Shown: positions 38,590-49,267, counted from the first letter of the stretch. The stretch is DNA of 64,000 nucleotides from Alphaproteobacteria bacterium (GCA_016869535.1 VGDX01000001.1:62001-126000), one strand, 5' to 3'. The notes: generated by a model not told the origin, from the sequence alone. Numbers and translations: made by a program.

Positions 38590-38914
38590 GCGGTCCCCCG
38601 AAATGGCTTGCGCTGCACGCTTTTCACCGAAGAAGCCAGACTAACAAAGGGTGGTTTGTGCCCACAAGCTCAAGCTAGATGCATTTGCCGGTATGCCGGC
38701 TTCAGAGACCAGCGGTTAGGCGGGCCGTCTTCACGGTCTCGACCAGCGCCGCGGGGTCCGTCACCGGCAGGCTGCATTGCGGGCCGATGCACACTTAGGC
38801 CGTGGGCTTGCTCTTTTATCCTAGGTTGAAATTCAGATATGTTGCCTGCATGCGTTGCAAGAGGCATCTTGCATCAGTAGAAAGCACCCCTGGACCGCTC
38901 AGGACACGACCTAG
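38590..38914. other. intergenic region with gene relic
   Basis: Between the deaminase start and the GT51 gene. Contains the relic at 38702-38812. 38590-38701 shows nothing clear except a short GCCGGTATGCCGGC palindrome near 38686. 38813-38914 is AT-richer and begins the low-GC insert. Confidence 0.6.
38702..38812 (-). pseudogene. relic of the 3' end of a DUF255 gene
   Basis: Read on the minus strand it encodes KPTA, a stop (38795-38797), then VCIGPQCSLPVTDPAALVETVK and a short diverged tail to a stop at 38702-38704. This is the C-terminus of the DUF255 protein encoded at 40276-42327; about 83 bases align with only about 8 differences, then similarity ends abruptly near 38812. The stop replaces a conserved Tyr codon. 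It flanks the low-GC insert on the side opposite the intact gene. Confidence 0.85.
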
Positions 38915-39643
38915 ATGCGCTGGCTCCCGTGGACCAAGCCGAAGTTACACATGTCGTATCGGAGGAGCCCACGCTTCCCGCCCGATTTAAAGAGCTTCCT
39001 GATACGGTTGAACGTTCTGATGGATCATATTCTGTGGGAGATTGAATACAGCAGGACAAGTCTTACAACCAGTTACGTTCTCACCGACTACGAAAAAATA
39101 GTCCTCCTCTTGGAGGATCAGCGTTTCTTCTTACACAATGGTGTGGATGTTTGGTGCGTTCCACGCGCATTAAAACGATTCATGAATACAGGTCGTCTCG
39201 GTGGTGTCAGTACGATTGAGCAACAATTGGTTCGAACCATACTTGGCTATAGGGAGCGAACGCTAAGACGGAAATTTCAGGAAGTGATTTTAGCTATCGC
39301 GTTGTCTTATCGAGCCGACAAGACTGAGCTTTTACGTTCTTATCTCAGCCTAGCATATCACGGCTATGCCATCACGGGCTGTGAAGAAGCATCCAAGTTC
39401 CTTTTTGATAAGGAGGCGGTTGATCTCGATAGAGTCGAGGGTGCGCTGTTAGCGAGTCTTCTCGTCTATCCATTGCCCAAGCAGATTGTCGAGAGCAATG
39501 AAGTAGCCAAGTTTATTCCAATTAATGATCTAGGGGCCTATCTGGAGGCATGTGAACAGGTGGCACCAAACTGGGTTCGTAACGTGAAGAGACGTGGCTC
39601 TCATGGTCTAGCGTTGTTGCGCAAGGCCGAACAGACGACGTAG
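38915..39643 (+). CDS. GT51-type transglycosylase without membrane anchor
   Basis: 242 residues that match the glycosyltransferase-51 domain (peptidoglycan glycan-chain polymerisation from lipid II): motif 1 LEDQRFFLHNGVD (Glu67), motif 2 GVSTIEQQLVRTIL (97-110; consensus STITQQL, so Thr to Glu at one position), motif 3 RRKFQEVILA (118-127), motif 4 SLAYHGYAITGCEEASKF. No transmembrane segment, signal peptide or transpeptidase domain is seen, unlike normal monofunctional MtgA. Low GC and AT-rich codons mark it as foreign. It overlaps the convergent next gene by 36 bp. A degenerate or specialised enzyme is possible. Confidence 0.75.
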   Translation: MRWLPWTKPKLHMSYRRSPRFPPDLKSFLIRLNVLMDHILWEIEYSRTSLTTSYVLTDYEKIVLLLEDQRFFLHNGVDVWCVPRALKRFMNTGRLGGVSTIEQQLVRTILGYRERTLRRKFQEVILAIALSYRADKTELLRSYLSLAYHGYAITGCEEASKFLFDKEAVDLDRVEGALLASLLVYPLPKQIVESNEVAKFIPINDLGAYLEACEQVAPNWVRNVKRRGSHGLALLRKAEQTT

Positions 39644-40228
39644 CAAGAAGCTCGACGTAAGCCTGTTCCAGTTTTCCTGACTTACATGGCTGAACAGTTG
39701 CAAGTCACCGACATGATCGATCCTTACATCCGTTAGACATTCGTGGACAAATTGGTAGTTGTCATAGCCGAGGATACGTAGGAATCCCTCATTTTGTCGA
39801 AGCGTTGGGTCTTTTGGGAGGCGCCCCAAATAGACGGCCTCAAGCTCACTCCCTGAAGCTGAAAACCGGTCATTCAGGGATTCAAATTGAAGCATTACGT
39901 CCCGTACGAATGACGTCCAAAGCGCTGCTTTTATGCGTCCGAAATTGTCGTTCCACTCAAAAAGAATCTCGTCATATTCAGCCCTTGCTGCCTCAATGGC
40001 TGTATCGTCTCCTGAGAGCAAGGCCCAAAGAAAGCGGCGCTGTCTATAGAGTCGTCTATCCAAAAGTTTGGCAACTTCATAGGCGACAGTTGATGCCGCC
40101 GTTTTTTGTTCCTCTCTTCTTTTTTCGAAGTTCTGCTGAATCCAATATCGGTGTTGTAGCCAAGCACCTATAGCTGCAAACAGAAGCGCGCCAATACCTC
40201 CCAAGACGAAATAGAAAAAGGTGGCCAC
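39608..40228 (-). CDS. membrane-anchored coiled-coil protein, unknown
   Basis: 206 residues from a GTG at 40228 with GGAG seven bases upstream (a TTG one codon earlier is also open). One N-terminal membrane helix (TFFYFVLGGIGALLFAAIGA, about residues 3-22), then a charged, probably helical segment (RYWIQQNFEKRREEQKTAAS) that may be a coiled coil, and a mostly helical cytosolic domain with many aromatic and acidic residues. No family recognised. Low GC. It lies 48 bp downstream of the DUF255 gene in the same direction and converges with the GT51 gene, overlapping it. Confidence 0.65.
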   Translation of the reverse strand: MATFFYFVLGGIGALLFAAIGAWLQHRYWIQQNFEKRREEQKTAASTVAYEVAKLLDRRLYRQRRFLWALLSGDDTAIEAARAEYDEILFEWNDNFGRIKAALWTSFVRDVMLQFESLNDRFSASGSELEAVYLGRLPKDPTLRQNEGFLRILGYDNYQFVHECLTDVRIDHVGDLQLFSHVSQENWNRLTSSFLLRRLFGLAQQR

Positions 40229-40275
40229 CAAGGATCTCCTATCGGGTCTATGCTAAATCAATTCTGGCGGCACTA

Positions 40276-42327
<2,052 letters not shown>

Positions 42328-42471
42328 GGCCCTTCCTTTCGCCGCCCATTAAGATAACGCATGAGCCCCGATATCGCTGCCCTCGCCTCAACCCGTCCGG
42401 AAAGATAATCCCATTTCGGCCTTCCAGCCGCGCAACTCCTGTGATTCAGTAGCGGCCAGAAGGGAGTGGGC

Positions 42472-43239
42472 ATGGCGCAGACATCGATCGAATGGACCGA
42501 CGCAACTTGGAATCCTGTCGCCGGGTGCGCAATTGTCTCCCCGGGCTGTAGCAACTGCTATGCGATGCGCATGGCGGCGAGACTCGAAGCTATGGGGCAG
42601 CCCAAATATCAAGGTCTAACCCGCCGCAGCGGTGGACGAGCCGTTTGGGAGGGCAAAGTGCGCTGTGATGAGAGTTCCTTGGAGGTCCCCCTCCGATGGC
42701 TGAAGCCTCGGCGCATCTTCGTGAACTCCATGAGCGATCTCTTTCATCCGGAGGTGCCAGAGGAATTCGTCGTGAGAGTTTGGAGCATCATGAGCGAGTG
42801 TCCGCAGCATACCTTCCAAATCCTGACTAAGCGACCGGAGCGGATGCGGACCCTTGCGCCGAACCTCCCGCTCCTTCCTAATGTCTGGCTTGGGACGAGC
42901 GTCGAGAGTGCAGATTATCTATTTAGATTGGATGAATTGCGGCCCACGCCTGCCGCAGTTCGTTTTGTGTCATTCGAGCCGTTGCTTGGGTCTGTCGCCG
43001 CAGCGAATTTGCGAGGACTCCATTGGGCGATTGTTGGCGGAGAAAGTGGACCTCGCGCGCGACCCATGAGTCAGACATGGGTGGAGGAGATCGAGCAATT
43101 ATGCCGAGCTGCCGGCGTTGCCTTCTTTTTCAAGCAGTGGGGCGGCGCTAGACCTAAATCGGGGGGCCGCAAGCTCTACGGGCACGAATGGAGCCAATTC
43201 CCGGAACCCTCCGCCCCCTACGCGCTCGCGACTCGCTAA
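42472..43239 (+). CDS. DUF5131 (phage Gp37/Gp68 family) three-Cys protein
   Basis: 255 residues from ATG 42472 (AAGGGA upstream). TWNPVAGCAIVSPGCSNCYAMR carries three cysteines, Cys19, Cys26 and Cys29 (CX6CX2C followed by YA), suggesting a radical-SAM-like 4Fe-4S site. Other family blocks are in order: RIFVNSMSDLFHPEV, FQILTKRPERM, WLGTSVES, VRFVSFEPLLG, WAIVGGESGPRARPM, FFFKQWGG. Members occur in phages and bacterial islands, usually next to tcmP as here (1-base gap). Reaction unknown. GC is lower than in mnmE downstream. Confidence 0.9.
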   Translation: MAQTSIEWTDATWNPVAGCAIVSPGCSNCYAMRMAARLEAMGQPKYQGLTRRSGGRAVWEGKVRCDESSLEVPLRWLKPRRIFVNSMSDLFHPEVPEEFVVRVWSIMSECPQHTFQILTKRPERMRTLAPNLPLLPNVWLGTSVESADYLFRLDELRPTPAAVRFVSFEPLLGSVAAANLRGLHWAIVGGESGPRARPMSQTWVEEIEQLCRAAGVAFFFKQWGGARPKSGGRKLYGHEWSQFPEPSAPYALATR

Positions 43240-43240
43240 G

Positions 43241-44413
43241 ATGGTCGAGCTTTCGGACTATGTTGGCCGCGAGCAATCCTACGTCAAACACGTTTTCCTT
43301 GAGCTATACTTAGAGCGTCTCGTTTATAAGGTTGCGAGCAACTACTCCCACGTTGTGTATGTTGATGGCTTCGCTGGCCCCTGGCAGAGCGCCAACGAGC
43401 AATTTGAGGATACCTCGTTCGGTATTGCCTTGAGCGCTCTTCGAAGGGCCAAAGCGTCGTGGAAAGCGTTGGGTCGCGACGTCAGGATGTCGGCGTTTCT
43501 CGTCGAGCGCCACAGCGAGGCATACGAAAAGCTTGCCGAGGTTCCTGCAAGATATCCTGACGTGGAGGTCAAAACGTATCCGGCGGAGTTCGTGTCCGTT
43601 CTGCCCGAAATTCTGAGGGATATACCGGCAACGGCATTCACATTCTTTTTGATCGACCCGACTGGCTGGCGCATTCGACTCGCGGCACTCGCGCCAATGC
43701 TCAGCCGCCTTAAGAGTGAAGTCATTTTCAATTTCATTTTCGAGTTCATCAACCGTGCCGCAAGCATCAAAGACGTTGCGGCCGAACTTGATGAACTCAT
43801 CCCTTTTGGAAATTGGCGTCCTGCACTCGAAGCAGCGACGACACCTGAGGAGCGAAAGGCAATCCTGATCGAGGCCTTCGCGGCCAACCTCTCCCATATA
43901 GGAAAGTATACCTATGTTGCCGAGACCACTATTCTCCGACCCGTAAGGGATCGTCCCCTCTATTGCCTGTTTTATGCCACCCGTCACCAAACCGGCATCG
44001 AGGAGTTCCGAAATTGCCAAGTCAAAGCGTTGAAGGAACAATCGAGGACGCGTGCGAAAACTAAGGTCAGACACGCTCAAGCAAAGACGGGTCAGACGGA
44101 GTTTTTTCAGTCCCTACATGAAATGGGACCCGACGACCTGACAGCCTTCCTTGATACGGAACAGGATGAGGCTGAAAAGACGTTACTGATCCTGACGCCA
44201 GTGGAGCCCGACGCCATTCACTACGAAGAGCTATGGCCGATGGTATTGGCACGCAATGCAGTCAAAAAAACCGACGTCAACCAAATAGCGGCACGCCTTC
44301 GCAAAGAGGGAAGACTTGTCTTTCCCGATTGGGAGAAGGGAAAGCGCATTCCGCAGCCGCACTACCGGGTGCAGCGACCGGGCGTGCAGTTGCCGCGTGA
44401 ACGCCAGTCATGA
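43241..44413 (+). CDS. tcmP: three-Cys-motif partner protein TcmP
   Basis: 390 residues, ATG one base after the DUF5131 stop. HVVYVDGFAGPWQS (38-50) resembles motif I of Rossmann methyltransferases (YVDxFAGPG), and FFLIDPTGWRIRL (136-148) resembles a motif-IV-like IDPxG segment; ETRH-like YATRHQTGIEEFR follows later. The family is defined by its steady association with the three-Cys Gp37/Gp68 proteins; I know of no biochemical assignment. The last codons overlap the mnmE start (ATGA), so the cassette is translationally coupled to mnmE. GC is around or just above half, below the neighbouring genes. Confidence 0.88.
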   Translation: MVELSDYVGREQSYVKHVFLELYLERLVYKVASNYSHVVYVDGFAGPWQSANEQFEDTSFGIALSALRRAKASWKALGRDVRMSAFLVERHSEAYEKLAEVPARYPDVEVKTYPAEFVSVLPEILRDIPATAFTFFLIDPTGWRIRLAALAPMLSRLKSEVIFNFIFEFINRAASIKDVAAELDELIPFGNWRPALEAATTPEERKAILIEAFAANLSHIGKYTYVAETTILRPVRDRPLYCLFYATRHQTGIEEFRNCQVKALKEQSRTRAKTKVRHAQAKTGQTEFFQSLHEMGPDDLTAFLDTEQDEAEKTLLILTPVEPDAIHYEELWPMVLARNAVKKTDVNQIAARLRKEGRLVFPDWEKGKRIPQPHYRVQRPGVQLPRERQS

Positions 44414-45786
44414 ATCAGTCCGACACCATCGTCGCGCCGGCGAGTGGGGCGGGCCGCGCCGCCGTCGCCGTGATCCGCGTGTCGGGGCCGGGCACAACCG
44501 ACGTGCTGAAGGCGTTGTGCGGCGCCCTGCCCACGCCGCGTCACGCCACCTTGCGCAAATTGCACGATCCGCGCGCCGGCGCGCTGCTCGACCGGGGTCT
44601 CGTGCTGTGGTTCCCCGCGCCTTCGAGCTTCACCGGCGAGGACATGGCCGAACTGCAGGTGCATGGCAGCCGCGCCGTTACGGGCGCGGTGATCGAGGCG
44701 GCGCTCGCCGTCGAAGGCACGCGGCTCGCCGAGCCCGGCGAGTTTGCGCGCCGCGCGTTCGAGAACGGCAAGATTGATCTGACCGAGGTCGAAGGCCTCG
44801 CCGACCTCGTCAACGCCGAGACGGAAGCGCAGCGCCGCCAGGCGCTGGCGCAAGCCGAAGGGTCATTGCGCCGGCTTTACCAAGGCTGGCGCGCGGAGTT
44901 GCTGAAAGCGCAGGCGCTGATGGAGGCGGGTCTCGATTTTTCCGACGAGGGCGACGTGGTGGCCGATGTGCAAACGAAGGCCGAGATGATCGTGCGCGAA
45001 CTCCGTGCAGAGATTGCGACGCAGCTCGCCGACCGCCGCGGCGAGCGGCTGCGCGACGGCTACCGCGTGGTGATCGCGGGTCCGCCCAATGCCGGCAAGT
45101 CGAGCCTCCTGAACGCGCTCGCCCGGCGTGACGCGGCAATCGTGTCGGAGGAGGCTGGCACCACGCGAGACGTGATCGAGGTGCATCTCGATCTCGCCGG
45201 CGTGCCGGTGATCCTCATCGACACGGCGGGCCTGCGCGCGACGGAAGGCGCGGTCGAGGCGGAAGGGGTGCGGCGGGCGCTCGCCAGGGCCGGCGAGGCC
45301 GATCTCGTGCTCTGGCTGGTCGACGCCACCGATCCGAAATGGTCGCCGCCGGAGGGGTTCCAGGGTTTCCACGCAATTGCCAATGCCGATGGCGTGGTTT
45401 CCGGTCAAAAGACCTCAATCCCGGTATTGTTCGCGGTTTTAAACAAGCGCGATCTCGCGCCCGATCTGAAGCTGCAAGAAGGGCTCATCGCCGTCTCGGC
45501 CAAGACCGGCGAAGGGCTTGAGGATCTTGTTAAGGTATTGGAAAATCGTGTTATTTCAACTTCGTCCTGGGATGCCGGGGCGCCGCCCCTGACCCGCGTC
45601 CGCCATCGCCAGGAGCTGCAAGGAGCCCATGCCGCGCTTGCCCGCTTCCTGGATAAGTCTTTGATTCCAGAGCTAAAAGCGGATGAGTTGCGGGTCGCCG
45701 CGCGCCATCTCGGCCGCCTCACCGGCCATATCGATGTCGAGGAGGTGCTCGGCGCGCTGTTCGCCGAGTTCTGTATCGGCAAATAA
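44410..45786 (+). CDS. mnmE: tRNA modification GTPase MnmE
   Basis: With MnmG installs the cmnm5/nm5 group on wobble uridine 34 of certain tRNAs. 458 residues: N-terminal THF-binding domain (DTIVAPASGAGRAAVAVIRVSG split as APASGAGRAAVAVIRVSG), PGEFARRAFENGKIDLTEVE, G-domain P-loop VIAGPPNAGKSSLLNAL, GTTRDVIEV, IDTAGLR, NKRD, and the C-terminal FCIGK with the conserved Cys. Start ATG overlaps the tcmP stop. Confidence 0.96.
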   Translation: MNQSDTIVAPASGAGRAAVAVIRVSGPGTTDVLKALCGALPTPRHATLRKLHDPRAGALLDRGLVLWFPAPSSFTGEDMAELQVHGSRAVTGAVIEAALAVEGTRLAEPGEFARRAFENGKIDLTEVEGLADLVNAETEAQRRQALAQAEGSLRRLYQGWRAELLKAQALMEAGLDFSDEGDVVADVQTKAEMIVRELRAEIATQLADRRGERLRDGYRVVIAGPPNAGKSSLLNALARRDAAIVSEEAGTTRDVIEVHLDLAGVPVILIDTAGLRATEGAVEAEGVRRALARAGEADLVLWLVDATDPKWSPPEGFQGFHAIANADGVVSGQKTSIPVLFAVLNKRDLAPDLKLQEGLIAVSAKTGEGLEDLVKVLENRVISTSSWDAGAPPLTRVRHRQELQGAHAALARFLDKSLIPELKADELRVAARHLGRLTGHIDVEEVLGALFAEFCIGK

Positions 45787-45825
45787 CCCACGGAAATAGC
45801 AGGCGAATTTCCGGCAGGCGGGATT

Positions 45826-45841
45826 TGATTCACGTGAAACA
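45826..45841. promoter_or_regulatory. parS centromere site
   Basis: TGATTCACGTGAAACA differs from the consensus parS palindrome TGTTTCACGTGAAACA at one position. It lies between mnmE and mnmG, 3.4 kb from parB, where chromosomal parS sites are expected. Confidence 0.88.
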
Positions 45842-45877
45842 TTGGACGCCTGCGCGCGAAGCCATTACCTAGACCCC

Positions 45878-47749
45878 ATGCGAATCAACCGTTTCGACGT
45901 CATTGTCATCGGCGGGGGTCATGCCGGCTGCGAGGCGGCGGCCGCGTCGGCGCGCATGGGCGCGCGCACGGCGTTGATTACGCACAAATTTTCCACCATC
46001 GGCGAGATGTCCTGCAATCCGGCCATTGGCGGGCTCGGCAAGGGCCATCTGGTGCGCGAGATCGATGCCCTGGACGGATTGATGGCCCGCGTGGCCGATT
46101 CCGCCGGCATCCAGTTCCGGGTGCTGAACCGCTCCAAAGGTCCGGCGGTGCAAGGCCCGAGAGCCCAGGCCGACCGCAAGCTCTATCGCCAGGCAATGCA
46201 GGCGGCGATCCGCGCCACTCAAAATCTCGAGGTCATCGAAGCCGCGGTCGAGGACCTGATCGTCGAGGACAACAGGGTTAACGGGGTGTTAACCGCTGAC
46301 GGCCAAAGCTTCAAAGCCGGCGCCGTGGTGCTCACCACCGGCACTTTCCTGCGCGGGCTGATCCATATCGGCGAGCGGAAAATCCCGGCCGGCCGCATCG
46401 GCGAGGCCCCTGCGCTGGGGCTGTCCGAGCGGCTGTACGGACTTGGCCTGCGCATGGGACGGCTCAAGACCGGCACGCCCCCCCGCCTCGACGGCAACAC
46501 CATCCACTGGGACGGCCTCCAGGTTCAGCCCGGCGATGACCCGCCTCAGCCATTCTCTTTTCTCACCAAAAGGATCGAGACGCCGCAGATCGCCTGCCAC
46601 ATCACCCACACGACTGCCGCAACCCACGCCATTATCGAACAGAATCTCGCCCGCGCGCCGATGTACTCCGGCGCGATCGAAAGCGTCGGCCCCCGCTATT
46701 GCCCGTCGATCGAGGACAAAGTGGTGCGCTTTAAGGAGCGAGGCAGTCACCAGATCTTCCTCGAGCCTGAGGGCCTCGACGACGATACGGTTTATCCCAA
46801 CGGCATCTCGACCTCCCTGCCCGAGGATGTGCAAGTGGCCTTTCTCAAGACCATCCCGGGCCTGGAGAAGGCGCGGATTATCCGCCCGGGCTACGCCATC
46901 GAATACGACTATGTCGATCCGCGCGAACTCGATCCAAGCCTCGAAACCAAGGCCATCAGCGGGCTATTTCTTGCGGGCCAGATCAACGGCACCACCGGCT
47001 ATGAGGAGGCAGGCGGCCAGGGTCTGATCGCCGGCATCAACGCCGCGCTGGCTGCTTCGGGCTCAGCAGATCGTTTCGGTGTGACCCGGGCCGACGGTTA
47101 TCTCGGCGTGATGATCGACGACCTGGTCACCCGCGGCGTAACTGAGCCGTACCGCATGTTCACCAGTCGCGCCGAGTATCGTCTGACGCTCCGCGCCGAC
47201 AATGCAGACCAGCGCCTGACGGGGATCGGCGCCGCCATCGGCTGTGTCGGCGAGGCGCGGCGCCGGTCCTTTCTGGACAAGCAGAAGAAGCTTGCCGAGG
47301 CCAAATCGCTCTTGCTCGGTCTGACACTGACGCCGGATCAGGCCGCAAAGCACGGTTTTGCCATCAATCGCGACGGCCGCAAGCGAAACGCCTTCGAGCT
47401 CCTCAGCTACCCCGAGATCGATATCACACGTCTCATCGGCATCTGGCCCGAGATTGGACATATCGATGCGGCTATCGCCAGCCAGCTCGCGGTCGATGCG
47501 CGCTATGCCGTTTACGTCAAGCGCCAGGAGCTGGACATTGCCGCTTTCCGCAAGGAAGAGGGGATCATCATTCCTCACGACTTCGCTTTCGACCGGCTGC
47601 CGGGCCTCTCCACCGAGCTTCGCCAGAAGCTCGAGCGGCAACGTCCGGCAAGCCTCGGCCAAGCGGCGCGGCTCGATGGCATGACGCCCGCGGCGCTCCT
47701 TCTCCTGCTCGCGCATCTGAAGAAGGCTGCGGCGGCGAAGAGCGCCTGA
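45878..47749 (+). CDS. mnmG: tRNA uridine-5-carboxymethylaminomethyl modification enzyme MnmG
   Basis: FAD-dependent partner of MnmE. 623 residues from ATG 45878, giving [21 protein letters not shown] (dinucleotide-binding motif [12 protein letters not shown]); an earlier in-frame ATG (45842) runs just past the parS site and is unlikely. [27 protein letters not shown] and [20 protein letters not shown] (split) are MnmG signatures. Three bases before rsmG. Confidence 0.97.
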   Translation: MRINRFDVIVIGGGHAGCEAAAASARMGARTALITHKFSTIGEMSCNPAIGGLGKGHLVREIDALDGLMARVADSAGIQFRVLNRSKGPAVQGPRAQADRKLYRQAMQAAIRATQNLEVIEAAVEDLIVEDNRVNGVLTADGQSFKAGAVVLTTGTFLRGLIHIGERKIPAGRIGEAPALGLSERLYGLGLRMGRLKTGTPPRLDGNTIHWDGLQVQPGDDPPQPFSFLTKRIETPQIACHITHTTAATHAIIEQNLARAPMYSGAIESVGPRYCPSIEDKVVRFKERGSHQIFLEPEGLDDDTVYPNGISTSLPEDVQVAFLKTIPGLEKARIIRPGYAIEYDYVDPRELDPSLETKAISGLFLAGQINGTTGYEEAGGQGLIAGINAALAASGSADRFGVTRADGYLGVMIDDLVTRGVTEPYRMFTSRAEYRLTLRADNADQRLTGIGAAIGCVGEARRRSFLDKQKKLAEAKSLLLGLTLTPDQAAKHGFAINRDGRKRNAFELLSYPEIDITRLIGIWPEIGHIDAAIASQLAVDARYAVYVKRQELDIAAFRKEEGIIIPHDFAFDRLPGLSTELRQKLERQRPASLGQAARLDGMTPAALLLLLAHLKKAAAAKSA

Positions 47750-47751
47750 TC

Positions 47752-48423
47752 ATGCCGTCCGGGCAGGGGCCAATTTCGATCAAAAGCGCCGAAGATTTCG
47801 CCAAAACCTTCGACGTTCCACGTGAAACAATCCAGAAGCTCGCCCGCTATGCCGAGCTTCTGGCCCATTGGCAGAAATCGACCAATCTTATCGCTCCTTC
47901 AACCTTGCCGGCGCTATGGTCGCGGCATTTCGCCGACTCGGCGCAGATCCATAACCTTGCGCCGGAGGCGCGACTCAGTCTGGATCTGGGGTCGGGAGCG
48001 GGGTTTCCCGGTCTCGTCATCGCCATACTGCAAGCCGTGAGGCCAGGCTTCCGCATGCATCTGGTCGAGAGCAACCGCAAGAAATGCGCTTTCCTGGCTG
48101 AGATCGCGCGCGAAACCGCGGCTCCTGTGGACATTCATGCCATGCGCATTGAAGAACTCGCGCAAAGCCCGCAAAGGCTAAAGCCTGACGTGGTGAGCGC
48201 GCGGGCACTCGCGCCATTACCGCGTCTGTTCGAGCTGTCGGCGCCGTTTTTCGGCGCAAACACACGGGGGCTGTTCCTGAAGGGGCGCGAGGCAGAAGCC
48301 GAGATCGAGGATGCCGGGCGAGAGTGGTCGTTCGACTATCGTCTGCATCCCAGCCTAACGTCGGCGGGCGCGTCCATCGTTGAGGTCACGAGATTAGGCC
48401 CACGGAAGGCCATGACGTCATGA
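47752..48423 (+). CDS. rsmG: 16S rRNA (guanine527-N7)-methyltransferase
   Basis: SAM-dependent methylation of G527 in 16S rRNA; loss causes low-level streptomycin resistance in many bacteria. 223 residues; SAM motif LSLDLGSGAGFPGLVIAI, HLVESNRKKCAFL, and SARALAPLPRLFEL. Codons for FDVPRETI at about residues 21-28 contain a parS site, a feature of alphaproteobacterial gidB. The end overlaps parA (ATGA). Confidence 0.96.
   Translation: MPSGQGPISIKSAEDFAKTFDVPRETIQKLARYAELLAHWQKSTNLIAPSTLPALWSRHFADSAQIHNLAPEARLSLDLGSGAGFPGLVIAILQAVRPGFRMHLVESNRKKCAFLAEIARETAAPVDIHAMRIEELAQSPQRLKPDVVSARALAPLPRLFELSAPFFGANTRGLFLKGREAEAEIEDAGREWSFDYRLHPSLTSAGASIVEVTRLGPRKAMTS
47814..47829. promoter_or_regulatory. 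parS centromere site inside rsmG
   Basis: CGTTCCACGTGAAACA, two differences from the consensus parS, in the coding sequence for DVPRET of rsmG. An internal parS at this point is known in related bacteria. Confidence 0.85.
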
Positions 48424-49232
48424 GCATAAGCGGACGCGAGCGTACGCGTGTGCTGGCCCTCGCCAACCAGAAGGGTGGGGTGGGAAAGACCACGACGGCC
48501 ATCAATCTCGGCACGGCACTAGCGGCGGTCGGTGAGAACGTCTTGATCATCGATCTCGATCCGCAAGGCAACGCCAGCACAGGACTCGGCATCGACCAGC
48601 GCCCCGTCTCGACCTTCGACGTGTTGAACGGTCAGGCGACACTCGCTGAAGCGCGCGTCGACACCCACGTGCCGCGCCTATCGATCGCGCCTGGCACCAT
48701 CGATCTCATGGCCTTCGAGCGCGAGGCGACCAGCTCGGGAGGAAAGCATTATCGCCTGCGTGATTGCCTGGCGGCCATGATTGCGGGTGAAGATACAGAA
48801 AATTCAACGACTTATGTCCTGATCGATTGTCCCCCATCGTTGAATTTACTAACTGTTAACGCTTTGGCCGCGGCCGATGCCGTCCTCGTGCCCCTGCAAT
48901 GTGAGTTCTTCGCCCTGGAAGGTCTGGCGCAGCTACTCGACACCGTGGAGGAAATCAGGGTGCGGCTAAACCCGAAGCTCCAGATCCATGGTGTGGTGCT
49001 CACCATGTTCGACCAGCGCACCAGCCTGTCCGAGCAGGTGGTGGAAGATGTCCGCCGCGTGCTGGGCGATAAGGTCTACACCACCGTCATCCCGCGCAAT
49101 GTCCGCGTGGCCGAGTCGCCGTCGCACGGCAAGCCGGTGCTGCTCTACGATTATCGCTGCACCGGCAGCCAGGCTTATATTCGCCTCGCCTCCGAGGTCA
49201 TCGAGCGCGAGCGGCGGATGCGTGCAGCATGA
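48420..49232 (+). CDS. parA: chromosome partitioning ATPase ParA
   Basis: Deviant Walker-type ATPase that moves ParB-parS complexes. 270 residues; LANQKGGVGKTTTAINLG (signature lysine plus P-loop), IDLDPQGNASTGLG and VLIDCPPSLNLLTVNAL. Overlaps rsmG by four bases; parB follows after 35 bp. Confidence 0.97.
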   Translation: MSISGRERTRVLALANQKGGVGKTTTAINLGTALAAVGENVLIIDLDPQGNASTGLGIDQRPVSTFDVLNGQATLAEARVDTHVPRLSIAPGTIDLMAFEREATSSGGKHYRLRDCLAAMIAGEDTENSTTYVLIDCPPSLNLLTVNALAAADAVLVPLQCEFFALEGLAQLLDTVEEIRVRLNPKLQIHGVVLTMFDQRTSLSEQVVEDVRRVLGDKVYTTVIPRNVRVAESPSHGKPVLLYDYRCTGSQAYIRLASEVIERERRMRAA

Positions 49233-49267
49233 TCATTTATCGACGAATCAACGGGAAGGAGACGGCC

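Larger units (their letters stand above)
38813..40275. mobile_element. putative low-GC insertion island
   Basis: About 1.46 kb of clearly lower GC than the surroundings, bounded on the left by the DUF255 3'-end relic and on the right by the intact 3' end of the DUF255 gene (imperfect direct repeat, about 90 percent identical over 83 bases). It carries two convergent genes and no integrase or transposase. The arrangement suggests insertion at, and reconstruction of, the DUF255 3' end, or recombination between duplicated copies. Boundaries are inferred. Confidence 0.5.
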
